Assembly: GCA_965221145.1 (NCBI GenBank)
Contig: OZ244877.1
Location: forward strand, 3,162,001-3,226,000
Source of the DNA: Bin5 sp965221145
GTDB taxonomy: Bacteria; Chloroflexota; Anaerolineae; Caldilineales; Caldilineaceae
Length of the DNA: 64,000 nt
Reading direction: 5' to 3'
Shown here: positions 36,127-45,017 of the stretch, piece by piece
Numbering within the stretch: the stretch's first letter is position 1
Layout of the letters: each line of letters opens with the position of its first letter
Notes under the pieces: generated by a model
What the model was told of the DNA's origin: nothing
The model's database searches: none
What the model saw: only the letters and a program-made list of their open reading frames with translations
Position numbers and translations under genes: made by a program

Positions 36127-37407
36127 GTGAAACGCGCGGTACACGAAACATTGATCCTCTGGGCCGGTCTGCTGCTGTGCGGCGGGCTGGCCTTATTATT
36201 GCTGGCGCTTAGCCCGAGCCGCCACTGGCTGTGGTCGCAGACCGGGGAGACCGCCTTCTTGCCACAGGTCAAAGGTCTGACCGATCTGGCGAGCGGCCTG
36301 CTGCGCCCGCGCCTGCATCTTGCCACGCAGCAGACAACCGCACACGCCAACGTTTCCCCCTTTGGCATCAACGTCTTCCTGGAGCAGGAGGTCGAACCGG
36401 CCAAACGGGAGCAGGCCGTGCTTATGGCTGCCCAAGCAGGTTTCCAATGGCTTCGGCAGGAGTTCCCCTGGGAGGATATCGAGATCCACGCCAAGGGGGA
36501 CTTCGAGGACCGCCGCCACGATCCGGCCCGCTCCGCCTGGGAAAAATATGATCGTATCGTCGCGCTGGCGGACCAGTATGGCATGGGGCTGATCGTGCGC
36601 ATCTCCAATCCGCCGGCCTGGAGCCGGGCCGAGGGCAACGAGGTCGGCTCATACGCCCCGCCCGACAGCTACGACGACTTTGCCGATTTCGCCGGCGCCG
36701 TCGCCGGCCGCTACCAGGGGCGCATCCGCTACTATCAATTGTGGAACGAGCCGAACATCTACCCGGAGTGGGGCGTCTACCCCACCGACCCGGTGGCGTA
36801 CACGGCTTTGCTCAAGGCCGGCGCCACCGCCATCCGTGCGAAGGATCCCGACGCGGTCATTATCGCCGGTGCGTTGGCCGCCACCATCGATCTGGACGGT
36901 ACGACGATCGGTGGCCGCAATTTCTCCGATCTGCTCTTCCTGCAAAGGATGTACGACGCCGGCGCGGCGCCGTACTTCGATGTAATGGCGACACAGGGCT
37001 ATGGCCTCTGGTCCGGGCCGACCGACCGGCGCATGCACCCGCGCGTGATGAACTTCGGTCGGCCACAGTACTTACGCGATCTGATGGTAGCCAATGGCGA
37101 CGCGCACAAGCCGATCTGGATCAGCGAGATGAACTGGAACGCGGCCCCGGCGGACATAGATCCGCGCTACGGGCGGGTCAGTATCGAGGAGCAGGCCGCC
37201 AATCTGCCCCTGGCCTACGAACGCATCCGCGCCGAATGGCCCTGGCTGGGCGTGGCGAACGTCTGGTATCTGAAACGGGCCACCGATCTCTGGGAACAGA
37301 ATCGCCAACCGGAGGCGTACTTCCGTTTGCTGACGCCGGACTTCGCGCCGCAGCCCGTGTACGAGTCGGTTCGGGCCTATATCGCAACGTTGCGCAGCGA
37401 AGAGTAA
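36127..37407 (+). CDS. membrane-anchored clan GH-A glycoside hydrolase-like protein
   Basis: A single N-terminal membrane helix (LILWAGLLLCGGLALLLLAL) is followed by a TIM-barrel enzyme. The likely acid/base Glu is in YYQLWNEPNIYPEW and the likely nucleophile Glu in KPIWISEMNWNAAP, the arrangement of clan GH-A (GH5/GH39-like). The substrate is not evident. The start is uncertain: GTG 36127 begins just before the membrane helix, while ATG 36070 would overlap the Uma2 gene. The next gene starts 4 bp after its stop, so both are one operon. Confidence 0.8.
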   Translation: MKRAVHETLILWAGLLLCGGLALLLLALSPSRHWLWSQTGETAFLPQVKGLTDLASGLLRPRLHLATQQTTAHANVSPFGINVFLEQEVEPAKREQAVLMAAQAGFQWLRQEFPWEDIEIHAKGDFEDRRHDPARSAWEKYDRIVALADQYGMGLIVRISNPPAWSRAEGNEVGSYAPPDSYDDFADFAGAVAGRYQGRIRYYQLWNEPNIYPEWGVYPTDPVAYTALLKAGATAIRAKDPDAVIIAGALAATIDLDGTTIGGRNFSDLLFLQRMYDAGAAPYFDVMATQGYGLWSGPTDRRMHPRVMNFGRPQYLRDLMVANGDAHKPIWISEMNWNAAPADIDPRYGRVSIEEQAANLPLAYERIRAEWPWLGVANVWYLKRATDLWEQNRQPEAYFRLLTPDFAPQPVYESVRAYIATLRSEE

Positions 37408-37410
37408 AGA

Positions 37411-39870
37411 ATGAAGAGATCGACAAAGCGGTCTCCCGACCTGTATGCATTGGTCTTCGTTTCCAGTCTGGCGCTGGCCGCGTTTCTCCGCTTCTACTGC
37501 CTCACCTGTTCCTCACTCTGGCATGACGAGGGCAACGCCTGGGCGCTGGCGCAACGCAGCTTTGTACAGATCGCCACAGACGCCGCGGCCGACATCCACC
37601 CGCCCGGATACTATTGGCTGCTGAAAATGTGGGCTGGCGCGTTCGGATTCTCCGGCTGGGGGATTCGCAGCCTGTCGGCGCTGGCGGGCCTGCTGACTGT
37701 GGCTGTCGTCTATCGCATCGGAATGGAAATTGAAGGGGGAGCCAAGCAGGAACGGTCGGAACTTGCCCTGCTTGCAGCCTTCATTGCCGCGCTCAATCCA
37801 TTCCAAGTCTACTACAGCCAGGAAGCGCGCATGTACGCGCTGCTGATGCTGGAGAGCGCCGCGCTCGTGTGGGCACTGCTGGCAATGAGGAGGCGGTGGA
37901 CGGTTCATGGCGCGGCCAGGACTGTTGGGCCGTATGCGGTCCTTTATCTGGTGGCGGCGGCTTCCGGTCTGTGGACACACTACACTTTTGCCGCAGTTCT
38001 TGCCGCAACCGCGGGCGCTGCCGTCTGGTGGTGGTGGCCGCGGTGGTCAGAGACGCGCCGCCAGTGGCAAGGTGATGCACGGCGGCCTGTCTCGCAGAGT
38101 GACGCGCTGCCAGCTAAGGCCCATCCCCACAGAGTAGATCCGTGGTTGCCGCTCCTCTCCTTGCTCCTTCTCAACGGCCTGGCGCTCCTGTTCATTCTGC
38201 CGTGGCTGCCTACAACCATCGAACGCCTGCTGAGTTGGCCTTCTCAGAACGGATATGTCGGTCCGCTGGAAGGGTTGGGTCTGACGCTGCAAACGTTGGC
38301 CACCGGCTCTATCCGCAGCGGGCCGGAGTTGGCGTGGGGATGGCTGCTGCTGGTCGGGCTGCTACCTCTTGGCGGCCTCTGGCGATTGCGGCGGTCGGGC
38401 GCGGGCGCGGCACTGCTGCTGTGGACGCTGCTGCCCATTGGCGTGATGTTCGGCTTCGGTCTATTCAGCCCCTCGTTCCTTAAGTTTCTGCTGGTCATTT
38501 CACCGGCCTGGTGTCTGCTGGCCGCAGCAGCCGCGCAACCGTTCACCTCGCAGAAGTTTTTCAACCTTTTCCTCTCGTTGCTTGGTCGGAAAATTGCGGG
38601 AGAATGCGCAAGAACATCTACTCTTTTGCGTCCTGTAGCCCTTGGCACGGTGGCCACGCTCGCAGCCATGCTCACTCTGGCCACTCTCCCCGGATATTAC
38701 GCCGATCCGGTTGCGCGCGACAACTACGCCGGCATTGCCCGCACGATCGCCGCGCTGGGGGACCCCGCCCAGGACCTGGTCGTACTCAACGCGCCGGGGC
38801 AGGCGGATGTGTGGCGTTTCTATGATGTCGGGCTGGAAATGCTGCCGCTGCCGGCGGAGAGACCGCCGGATCGGACCAAAACCGAAGAGACGCTGGCCCG
38901 AGAGACGGCCAACCGGCGGCGCGTCTTCGCAATTCTTTGGGCGACCGAACAGTCGGATTGGGATGGCATTGTGGAGGGCTGGTTGAGTCGACATGCGTTC
39001 AAAGGCTTGGAAAGCTGGCAAGGAAGCGTGCGTTTCGCAACGTACACACTGGCGCATGGCCTCACATGCACCGCGCTGGATCAGCCGACCCGCTTTGGCG
39101 ACGTTACCGATCTGACCGAGATCTGCCTGGGCGAAGAGCCGCTTGCCGCCGGTGACACGCTCCTGGTCGGTCTGCGCTGGCTGCCGCTTACTGCGCCGGA
39201 GCGGCGGTACATCGTGACGGTGCAGTTGCTGGATCTCCGCAATCAAGTGGTTGTCCAACTTGACGGCGAACCGGGCGGCGGAGCCGTGTCGACGCGGGAC
39301 TGGAAGCCGGGCGAGCTTGTCCACGACAATCACGGCCTCCCACTGCCCCCCGGCGCGCCACCGGGCGACTATCAGTTGATCGTTGCCCTATACGATGCCG
39401 AGACCGGCGCCCGCCTCTCAACCCCAACCGGCGATGCCGTACAGATTGCCCGGCCCACACTGGAGCGGCCCGCCCGTCCTCTGCCGGTGTCGCTCATTCC
39501 AGGGCAGAGCCAAGCGAAACGTGAACTCGGTCCGCTCACAGTGGTCGGTTATGACTTCCATCGCAAGACATTTGCTCACGCGCCGGATACGGCTCTCGCG
39601 CCTGGAGATATTGTGCAGGTGACCCTGTACTGGCAGGCGCCCACTCCGCTGCCCGAAAATTGGCCGGTCGATCTGGCGCTGAAGCTGGGCCTGGGCGATC
39701 AGGTCATCGAGGCGCCCCTGGCCGGTGGCGGCTATCCAACCGGTCATTGGCAAGCCGGCGAACTGGTGCGCAGCTCGTTCGACATTCCCTATGACGGCTC
39801 AGACTCGACCCTGTGGCTGGAGGTCGGAGATTCACGTTTGCGTTTGGGCGAGATTCCGCACGGTAAGTAG
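37411..39870 (+). CDS. GT39/ArnT-like membrane glycosyltransferase
   Basis: An 819-residue polytopic protein. Early motifs match the GT-C superfamily used for lipid-linked sugar transfer: SSLWHDEGNAWALAQ with the acidic pair, and DIHPPGYYWLLKMW. About 10 hydrophobic helices span the first 450 residues. The remaining ~350 residues are soluble and beta-rich (two similar blocks ending WKPGELVHDNHGLPLPPG and WQAGELVRSSFDIPY). It probably moves a sugar across the membrane for surface glycans. It is co-transcribed with the hydrolase upstream. Confidence 0.82.
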   Translation: MKRSTKRSPDLYALVFVSSLALAAFLRFYCLTCSSLWHDEGNAWALAQRSFVQIATDAAADIHPPGYYWLLKMWAGAFGFSGWGIRSLSALAGLLTVAVVYRIGMEIEGGAKQERSELALLAAFIAALNPFQVYYSQEARMYALLMLESAALVWALLAMRRRWTVHGAARTVGPYAVLYLVAAASGLWTHYTFAAVLAATAGAAVWWWWPRWSETRRQWQGDARRPVSQSDALPAKAHPHRVDPWLPLLSLLLLNGLALLFILPWLPTTIERLLSWPSQNGYVGPLEGLGLTLQTLATGSIRSGPELAWGWLLLVGLLPLGGLWRLRRSGAGAALLLWTLLPIGVMFGFGLFSPSFLKFLLVISPAWCLLAAAAAQPFTSQKFFNLFLSLLGRKIAGECARTSTLLRPVALGTVATLAAMLTLATLPGYYADPVARDNYAGIARTIAALGDPAQDLVVLNAPGQADVWRFYDVGLEMLPLPAERPPDRTKTEETLARETANRRRVFAILWATEQSDWDGIVEGWLSRHAFKGLESWQGSVRFATYTLAHGLTCTALDQPTRFGDVTDLTEICLGEEPLAAGDTLLVGLRWLPLTAPERRYIVTVQLLDLRNQVVVQLDGEPGGGAVSTRDWKPGELVHDNHGLPLPPGAPPGDYQLIVALYDAETGARLSTPTGDAVQIARPTLERPARPLPVSLIPGQSQAKRELGPLTVVGYDFHRKTFAHAPDTALAPGDIVQVTLYWQAPTPLPENWPVDLALKLGLGDQVIEAPLAGGGYPTGHWQAGELVRSSFDIPYDGSDSTLWLEVGDSRLRLGEIPHGK

Positions 39871-39959
39871 ATACGGAGAAACGAGAACAGGCATGACCGA
39901 GACGCTGCAACTTCGACGATTGGGAAGGTCACTGTGAGCTGTTTGCGCGGACCGAGCCG

Positions 39960-40635
39960 GCGTGCATCCAAGATTATTGCATATCCCCTTGGGATCGCGG
40001 GCGTCTCGCCGGCGCCCCGCGTAGCTGACAAGATAGGGCGAGAAGCGCGCCAAATATCCTGGATACACCCCATCTGCCGGGGTGCATCCCAGATTTGGGG
40101 TTGTCCAGAGTAGCGGGCTGAGGGACACAGTGTAACTCCCCAGAGGTAGCCAGAAACTCGCCCCCATTTTGGGATGCACCCATCTGCCGTGCCTGGCACC
40201 CGCCAAAAATGAAATGTGGTATAATACCTCTGTGCATCGGTCAGGCAAAGCCAACCCTTGGCCGCCTGCCAACAGCGCCAGCCTTCGTCAACGCGAAAGA
40301 ACGTTTCATTTCGTATAGTAGTCAAGGGGGGGGGGGGGTAAAGCGGACAAAGCGGACATTTTTGCAAGAATTTTCCTGGAATCCACCCCCTGACAGCCCG
40401 CTCACACAGCGATTCCCGCGTCACGACCCAAAATCCGGCGCCCACACCAATTCGCTGCCTGCGCCCCAAAATGATATCTCGTCCCCAGCTTTTTGGGGCT
40501 ATCCGAATTTCTTAACTGGCGGGTGGGCGCGTCCTGATATGCTGGCAAATGCGCCTGCGCTTTAGTCAGAACCCATCCCCATGTCCCGAAGGCCACAATT
40601 CAGACAACGACTGCGCAAAAATCCTGGATGCACCC
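39960..40635. mobile_element. GGGTGCATCC-family long element (676 bp, with nested MITE)
   Basis: The left end GCGTGCATCC and the right end GGATGCACCC are inverted repeats with one mismatch. A perfect 8-bp duplication CCGAGCCG flanks it (39952-39959 and 40636-40643). Without the nested 102-bp MITE and its duplication it is about 566 bp. A near-copy lies inverted at 58703-59333. It holds an extended -10 TGGTATAAT (40217-40225) but no recognisable transposase. Confidence 0.85.
40080..40181. mobile_element. 102-bp MITE of the GGGTGCATCC family
   Basis: Ends GGGTGCATCCCA and TGGGATGCACCC are a perfect 12-bp inverted repeat. The 8-bp duplication ATCTGCCG stands at 40072-40079 and 40182-40189. The corresponding point in the copy at 58703-59333 (near 59218) has a single ATCTGCCG, i.e. 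the empty site. Confidence 0.92.
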
Positions 40636-40643
40636 CCGAGCCG

Positions 40644-40756
40644 GGTGTGGTCCAGATTAGGGGACATCCCCCATGGGAACGCGGGCGTCTCGCCCGCAGC
40701 CCGTGTCGCTGGCCAGAGACACGCCCCAAACCCGCCCCCATTTTGAACTGCACCCC
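40644..40756. mobile_element. diverged MITE related to the 102-bp element (113 bp)
   Basis: It shares end sequence with the 102-bp MITE: CCAGATT-GGGG near the left and CGCCCCCATTTTG with TGCACCCC at the right. It is bordered by CCGAGCCG (40636-40643 and 40757-40764). The inside holds a hairpin GCGGGCG-TCT-CGCCCGC. Its left end is degenerate. Confidence 0.6.
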
Positions 40757-40939
40757 CCGAGCCGATATGCTTTGACAAGGCGCAACGCCCATAGTAGGAT
40801 TGTTGCCAACAACGAGGATGTTTGTACATGGGTGAAGTGCCGGACAATTGGCATAGCCAGGCGCGACGGACGGCACCTGTAGGACGCTCATCGCCCGCAG
40901 GTCAATTCTTGGCCGATGAGTGGGAAAGGATTTTGTCCG

Positions 40940-41320
40940 ATGCGCACGCCAACACATCCAGTTATACTGCCGGATGAGTTGCCCTGCCCAGTGGAAGCGG
41001 CTGCGCGCATAATCGGCCAGAAGTGGACCTTGCAAATTGTGCATCGGCTGCTGAATGCCCGCAACAAACGCTTCTGCGAACTACAGGAGGAGTTGGGCGG
41101 GGTCAATCCCAGCACGCTCAGCAGCCGGCTGAAAATGCTGGAAGACGAGGGTCTGGTCAGGCGCCAGCAGGTCAGTTCGATTCCGCCCCATGTCGAATAC
41201 AGTTTGACCGACAAGGGCAGCGAGTTGGCGCCGGTCATTGCCGAGATCGCCGATTGGAGTCAACGCTGGGTCTGCTATGAGGAGGAGCGCATCGACACGG
41301 TACAAGAAGCGGCTGCGTAA
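40940..41320 (+). CDS. HxlR/DUF24-family transcriptional regulator
   Basis: A 126-residue winged-helix protein. The family signature starts with CPVEAAARIIGQKWTLQIVHRLL, including the Cys that often senses oxidants, followed by FCELQEELGGVNPSTLSSRLKMLEDEGLVRR. It should bind DNA as a dimer. ATG 40940 is favoured by AAGGA 9 nt upstream; ATG 40916 is possible. It precedes the metallo-hydrolase gene by 35 bp and may control the genes that follow. Confidence 0.85.
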   Translation: MRTPTHPVILPDELPCPVEAAARIIGQKWTLQIVHRLLNARNKRFCELQEELGGVNPSTLSSRLKMLEDEGLVRRQQVSSIPPHVEYSLTDKGSELAPVIAEIADWSQRWVCYEEERIDTVQEAAA

Positions 41321-41355
41321 ACAGAGGTGAGAATCGGACGGGGAGCGCAACGAGC

Positions 41356-42009
41356 ATGTTGGTTACCGGCCTCACAGTTGGCCTGTTGCAGGAGAATTGC
41401 TACATCCTGGGGTGTGAAGAAACTCTGCGCGGGGTCGTCATTGACCCCGGCGACAGCGCGCGGGCGATCCTCAACGAAGTCGATGAAATGGGACTCGCGA
41501 TCGAAAAGGTCATCAATACCCATGCCCATTTCGACCACGTGATGGCGGTCGAGGCTGTGCGTGCGGCCACCGGCGCAACGTTCCACCTGCACAGCGATGA
41601 CCTGCCGATTTTGCGGGCAGCGCCGGATCGCGTACGCGAATGGTTGGGCGCGCGCATCGAGCCGATAGTGGAGCCGGATCAGTTTCTGGAGCACGGTCAA
41701 CGGATCGAATTCGGCCAGGAGTCCCTGGAAGTGCGCTTCACACCAGGCCACGCGCCGGGCCACGTGATCTTTGTCGATCACCAGAACCGGCAGATCTTCG
41801 CCGGGGATACCCTCTTTCGCGGCAGCATCGGACGTTACGACCTGCCCCGGGCAGACGGTCCCACCCTGTTGCGCAGTATCCACGAACAGTTGTTTACCCT
41901 GGCCGACGAATATGTCGTCTATCCGGGCCACGGCGAAGCGACAACGATCGGCGACGAACGAGAAAGCAATCCGTTTGTAGGACGCGCAGCGACGCATTCC
42001 ATTTTATGA
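41356..42009 (+). CDS. MBL-fold metallo-hydrolase (glyoxalase II-like)
   Basis: The product (217 residues) has the metal-binding motif THAHFDH near residue 56, TPGHAPGHV with another His near 130, and IFAGDTLFRGSIGR with Asp and VYPGHGEATTI with His. These match YcbL-type small hydrolases, usually acting on thioesters such as hydroxyacyl-glutathione. Which thiol is used here is unknown. It is followed by the DUF2007 gene after 16 bp. Confidence 0.88.
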   Translation: MLVTGLTVGLLQENCYILGCEETLRGVVIDPGDSARAILNEVDEMGLAIEKVINTHAHFDHVMAVEAVRAATGATFHLHSDDLPILRAAPDRVREWLGARIEPIVEPDQFLEHGQRIEFGQESLEVRFTPGHAPGHVIFVDHQNRQIFAGDTLFRGSIGRYDLPRADGPTLLRSIHEQLFTLADEYVVYPGHGEATTIGDERESNPFVGRAATHSIL

Positions 42010-42025
42010 CAGACGGGAGATACCC

Positions 42026-42382
42026 ATGTCAATAGTTGCCCTGGGCCTTCAGAGGCTGTGGGGGAAACGCGACGATAGTATTCAACCCGCGCAGCCAGAG
42101 GCGACCGAAGCGCCCGCGACCACGGGCGGTTCGATGCCCATGGAGCCGGTAGTCGTCTGGCGGGCCGCCAATCCGATGGAAGCGCAGATCGTAAAGGGAC
42201 GCCTGCACAGCGTCGGCATTCCAGCCAATGTTCGCGGCGAAGCCATGGGCAGGATATGCGGCTTCATCTACGGCGGTCTGGCGGAACGGGATGTACTGGT
42301 GCCCGGACTTCTGGCCGAGAAGGCACAGGCTATTTTGTCCGAGGAAGTTCAGTGGGAACTGGATGGCGCAGATGAAGAGTAG
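42026..42382 (+). CDS. DUF2007 domain protein
   Basis: The C-terminal half fits DUF2007: EPVVVWRAANPMEAQIVKGRLHSVGIPANV, then ERDVLVPGLLAEKAQAIL. The first 40 residues are a low-complexity linker (Pro/Ala/Thr). Members are small proteins sometimes called putative signal transducers, with no proven role. GGGAG precedes the ATG. It lies in the same direction just downstream of the MBL hydrolase. Confidence 0.78.
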   Translation: MSIVALGLQRLWGKRDDSIQPAQPEATEAPATTGGSMPMEPVVVWRAANPMEAQIVKGRLHSVGIPANVRGEAMGRICGFIYGGLAERDVLVPGLLAEKAQAILSEEVQWELDGADEE

Positions 42383-42412
42383 CTCAGTTTCAGTGTCGTG
42401 CTGCGCTGGGTA

Positions 42413-42418
42413 TATAAT
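42413..42418 (+). promoter_or_regulatory. possible -10 element upstream of ccmE
   Basis: A consensus TATAAT stands 80 bp before the ccmE start. No clear -35 is placed at 17 bp, so it is only a candidate. Confidence 0.3.
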
Positions 42419-42497
42419 GCAGCCGACGAAACGCTGACGCAGCCGCATGGCGCGGCGCATAGCAGACAGATGGGAGTCGAGGCAGGCAAGGCAACTG

Positions 42498-43010
42498 ATG
42501 ACTACAGACCCCCCTATTCAACACGGCGGAACGGAAGCAGAACTTTGGGAAGGACCGATCCCTGCCCATCTGGCGCGTAGGCGTTCCGGCCTCAAGCCGC
42601 AGTTCCTGGTGGCCGGGCTGCTGCTGGTCGGCGTCATCATCACGCTGATGATTTACGGCCTGACGACGGCCAAAGCCTACTGGTTAACCGTTGACGAGGT
42701 GAAGCAGCGGGGCAGCGCGCTGTTGTCTCAGCGCCTGCGGGTGAACGGCGTGATTGTGGAAGGCAGCGAAGACTGGAGTGCGGAACAGGTTACGCTGCGC
42801 TTCATGATGGAAGACGAGGAGAATCCCGGCCAGCAGCTTGCGGTCGTCTACTACGAACCGCGACCGGACAACTTCCAGCGGGCGGCTTCGGTTATCGTGG
42901 AGGGCGAACTCCTGGCCGACGGCACTTTTCAGGCTGATGAGCTGCTCCTCAAGTGTCCCAGCCGTTACGAGGAGGAGCCGGAAGATATATTACGCCAGGC
43001 TGCCCGTTGA
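42498..43010 (+). CDS. ccmE: CcmE heme chaperone, CXXXY variant
   Basis: CcmE carries heme from CcmC to the ligation complex outside the membrane. A membrane helix near the N-terminus (FLVAGLLLVGVIITLMIYGL) is followed by an OB-fold (RVNGVIVEGSED, VIVEGELLADGTFQADELLLK). The heme-binding site reads CPSRY, with Cys in place of the usual His. This is the CXXXY form of the variant System I. ATG 42498 has AGGCAAGG upstream; ATG 42447 would add 17 residues. It starts the cytochrome c maturation run. Confidence 0.88.
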   Translation: MTTDPPIQHGGTEAELWEGPIPAHLARRRSGLKPQFLVAGLLLVGVIITLMIYGLTTAKAYWLTVDEVKQRGSALLSQRLRVNGVIVEGSEDWSAEQVTLRFMMEDEENPGQQLAVVYYEPRPDNFQRAASVIVEGELLADGTFQADELLLKCPSRYEEEPEDILRQAAR

Positions 43011-43124
43011 GTCGGGCTTCAGACTCCGCGGGCACGCAGGTATACGATTGTTTCCGTGTAGAGGATACTCCCTGCCCGTTGCATCGTTTGTCGGATTGCT
43101 GCATAGAGTCGGGGAAAGTTTCGA

Positions 43125-45017
43125 TTGTATCCCAAATGGTTCAGATACGCGCAATTCCGAACGGCCTGCATACTGGCAATTTTTGTGATTCTGACGACAG
43201 GAAACGCCCAGGCTCAGGAACCTTCCCCGACATTCGATCCGGAGCAAGTCCCCGTACCCGAACGACTGCCGATTGTAGGGTTGGGCGCTGATGTCTATGC
43301 GAACAACTGCGCCCCCTGTCACGGTGTTAGCGGCGACGGCGATGGCCCTGCCGGTGCAGGAGCAGCCATTGACCCGACAGTCTTTTCCGATCCCCAGGCA
43401 ATCTGGGATCGTTCCCCCGCCGAACTATTCTTCATCACCAAATTCGGCCGCATCGAGAAGTTGATGCCCCCCTGGCGCAACAGCCTGAATGACGAGCAGA
43501 TTTGGCAGGCGGTCTACTATGCCTGGAATCTGCACGCGGGCGAAGCGGACGTTTTGGTAGGCGCTGAACTGTACGCACAAGCCTGCTCTGCCTGTCACGG
43601 CGAAAACGGCCGTGGAGATGGCCCCGACGCAAACGCAGAGATGACGGATTTCTCCGCGCAGTCGTCGATGATCTTCATCAGCCAGGCAGAGTTGGCGCAG
43701 CGCTGGCAGGACGCTCACGCAGACCTCGGCGCCGACTGGTCCGCTGCCCAACGACGAGCGACGCTGGAGCACATCCGCACATTCACCTATCAGCCGGAAT
43801 GGGCGCCCCTGGTGCTGTCCGGGCCAGGCATGATCACCGGCAAACTGCTCCAAGGCACCGCCAACGGTCCGCCGCTTCCCCAGACGGACGTTACTCTCAA
43901 CATCCACCAGCAAGCGAACCTATTGACAACCCGTTCCGCCACTGTCGAGGCCGACGGTGGCTTCCGCTTCGAGGAACTGCCCGTTGATGTCGGATTCTAC
44001 TATTTGGCGGAGGCGGAGTACGGCGGCATACGCTACACCTCGCCGATCCTGGCGTTCAGCGGACCGGATTTCATTGAAGACAGGGTTGGCCCCGACCGCA
44101 TCGAAACATCTCTGCCCGTTTACGAGACGACGAACGACATGAGCGGTGTTCATATCGGCCGCGCCAATTGGATCATCGAGCACGAGCCGGGTTTCCTTCT
44201 CATCGGTCAGGTGTTCACTTTCGGCAACCGCAGCGACCGCACCTACATTGGGGACAATACAGAAGGTGTCGACCTGCCGGTTACGCTTGCTATGCCTCTG
44301 CCCGCAAACACCCAAGATGTCGCGCTTCAGGATGGTGAGATCGGCGGCGACTATCGGCAGATGGGACAGACCTTGTATGATACGCGGCCCGTCCCGCCGG
44401 GTGAAGGCTCGCGGCAGGTCTTCGTGCGCTATCGCCTTCGGTTCGACGGCAACTCGGTCGAAACAGTCTTCCCCGTGGCCTATGAGATCGCTCTGTTGAA
44501 CCTGCTGGTGGCCGACCTGCCAGCCCTGGACGTGGAGGTTTCGCTCGCCAACGACGCGCGCGTCGCCACTGGCCAGGACACGATTCAAGGCGTCCTGTTC
44601 CGGCGTTGGAGCGCGCCTGTATCCGCAGACGCGCCGGTGCGGATCGCGCTGCGCGGACTGATCGCGGCGGGCGGGCGCGACCCCCGAACTGGGGGAGAGA
44701 CCCAGTTGAATCGGGAGTTGCCGGTCGCGACGCCACCTTTGGATGCGCGCATCCCTCTGGCATTCGGCAGCGTTGTCGGCCTCGTTTTGCTGACGTCGGT
44801 GATCCTGTTCGTCCGACGGGAACGGGCCAGGGGCGAGGAGACGGTGGAGGATTTGACCGCGCGCCGCCAAGAACTGATTGCTCAGATCGCGCGGCTGGAC
44901 GATCTGCACGCTTTGGGCGAGTTGGACGAGCGGGCCTGGCGACGGCAGAGGGCGCGGCGCAAGGACGAACTGCTCGCCATCGCCCAGGCCGAACACAGAA
45001 CGGAACTGAGCCCGTGA
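43125..45017 (+). CDS. membrane-anchored diheme cytochrome c-like protein
   Basis: A signal peptide (ACILAIFVILTTGNAQAQ) precedes two class I cytochrome c modules with CAPCHG (about residue 64) and CSACHG (about residue 155). A beta-rich extracellular part follows (residues 220-540), then one membrane helix (IPLAFGSVVGLVLLTSVILFV) and a cytoplasmic coiled-coil tail. The start is TTG 43125, by signal peptide position. It is a probable client of the Ccm proteins beside it and could pass electrons at the outer face. It overlaps ccmA by 4 nt. Confidence 0.85.
   Translation: MYPKWFRYAQFRTACILAIFVILTTGNAQAQEPSPTFDPEQVPVPERLPIVGLGADVYANNCAPCHGVSGDGDGPAGAGAAIDPTVFSDPQAIWDRSPAELFFITKFGRIEKLMPPWRNSLNDEQIWQAVYYAWNLHAGEADVLVGAELYAQACSACHGENGRGDGPDANAEMTDFSAQSSMIFISQAELAQRWQDAHADLGADWSAAQRRATLEHIRTFTYQPEWAPLVLSGPGMITGKLLQGTANGPPLPQTDVTLNIHQQANLLTTRSATVEADGGFRFEELPVDVGFYYLAEAEYGGIRYTSPILAFSGPDFIEDRVGPDRIETSLPVYETTNDMSGVHIGRANWIIEHEPGFLLIGQVFTFGNRSDRTYIGDNTEGVDLPVTLAMPLPANTQDVALQDGEIGGDYRQMGQTLYDTRPVPPGEGSRQVFVRYRLRFDGNSVETVFPVAYEIALLNLLVADLPALDVEVSLANDARVATGQDTIQGVLFRRWSAPVSADAPVRIALRGLIAAGGRDPRTGGETQLNRELPVATPPLDARIPLAFGSVVGLVLLTSVILFVRRERARGEETVEDLTARRQELIAQIARLDDLHALGELDERAWRRQRARRKDELLAIAQAEHRTELSP

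Noticed and set aside
40321..40337. G13 tract as a phase-variation switch
   Set aside because: It lies in the mobile element, not in a credible gene or promoter spacer, and could also be a sequencing-length error.
40209..40565. 118-codon open frame in the long element, also open (117 codons) in the copy near 58773-59126
   Set aside because: Both copies are recent and very similar, so an open frame is expected by chance. A run of 13 G versus 7 G changes length by two codons. There is no ribosome site or known motif.
44606..45013. 136-codon frame extending ccmA upstream
   Set aside because: It is antiphase with the cytochrome gene, and ccmA has a proper GTG start at 45014 overlapping the upstream stop.
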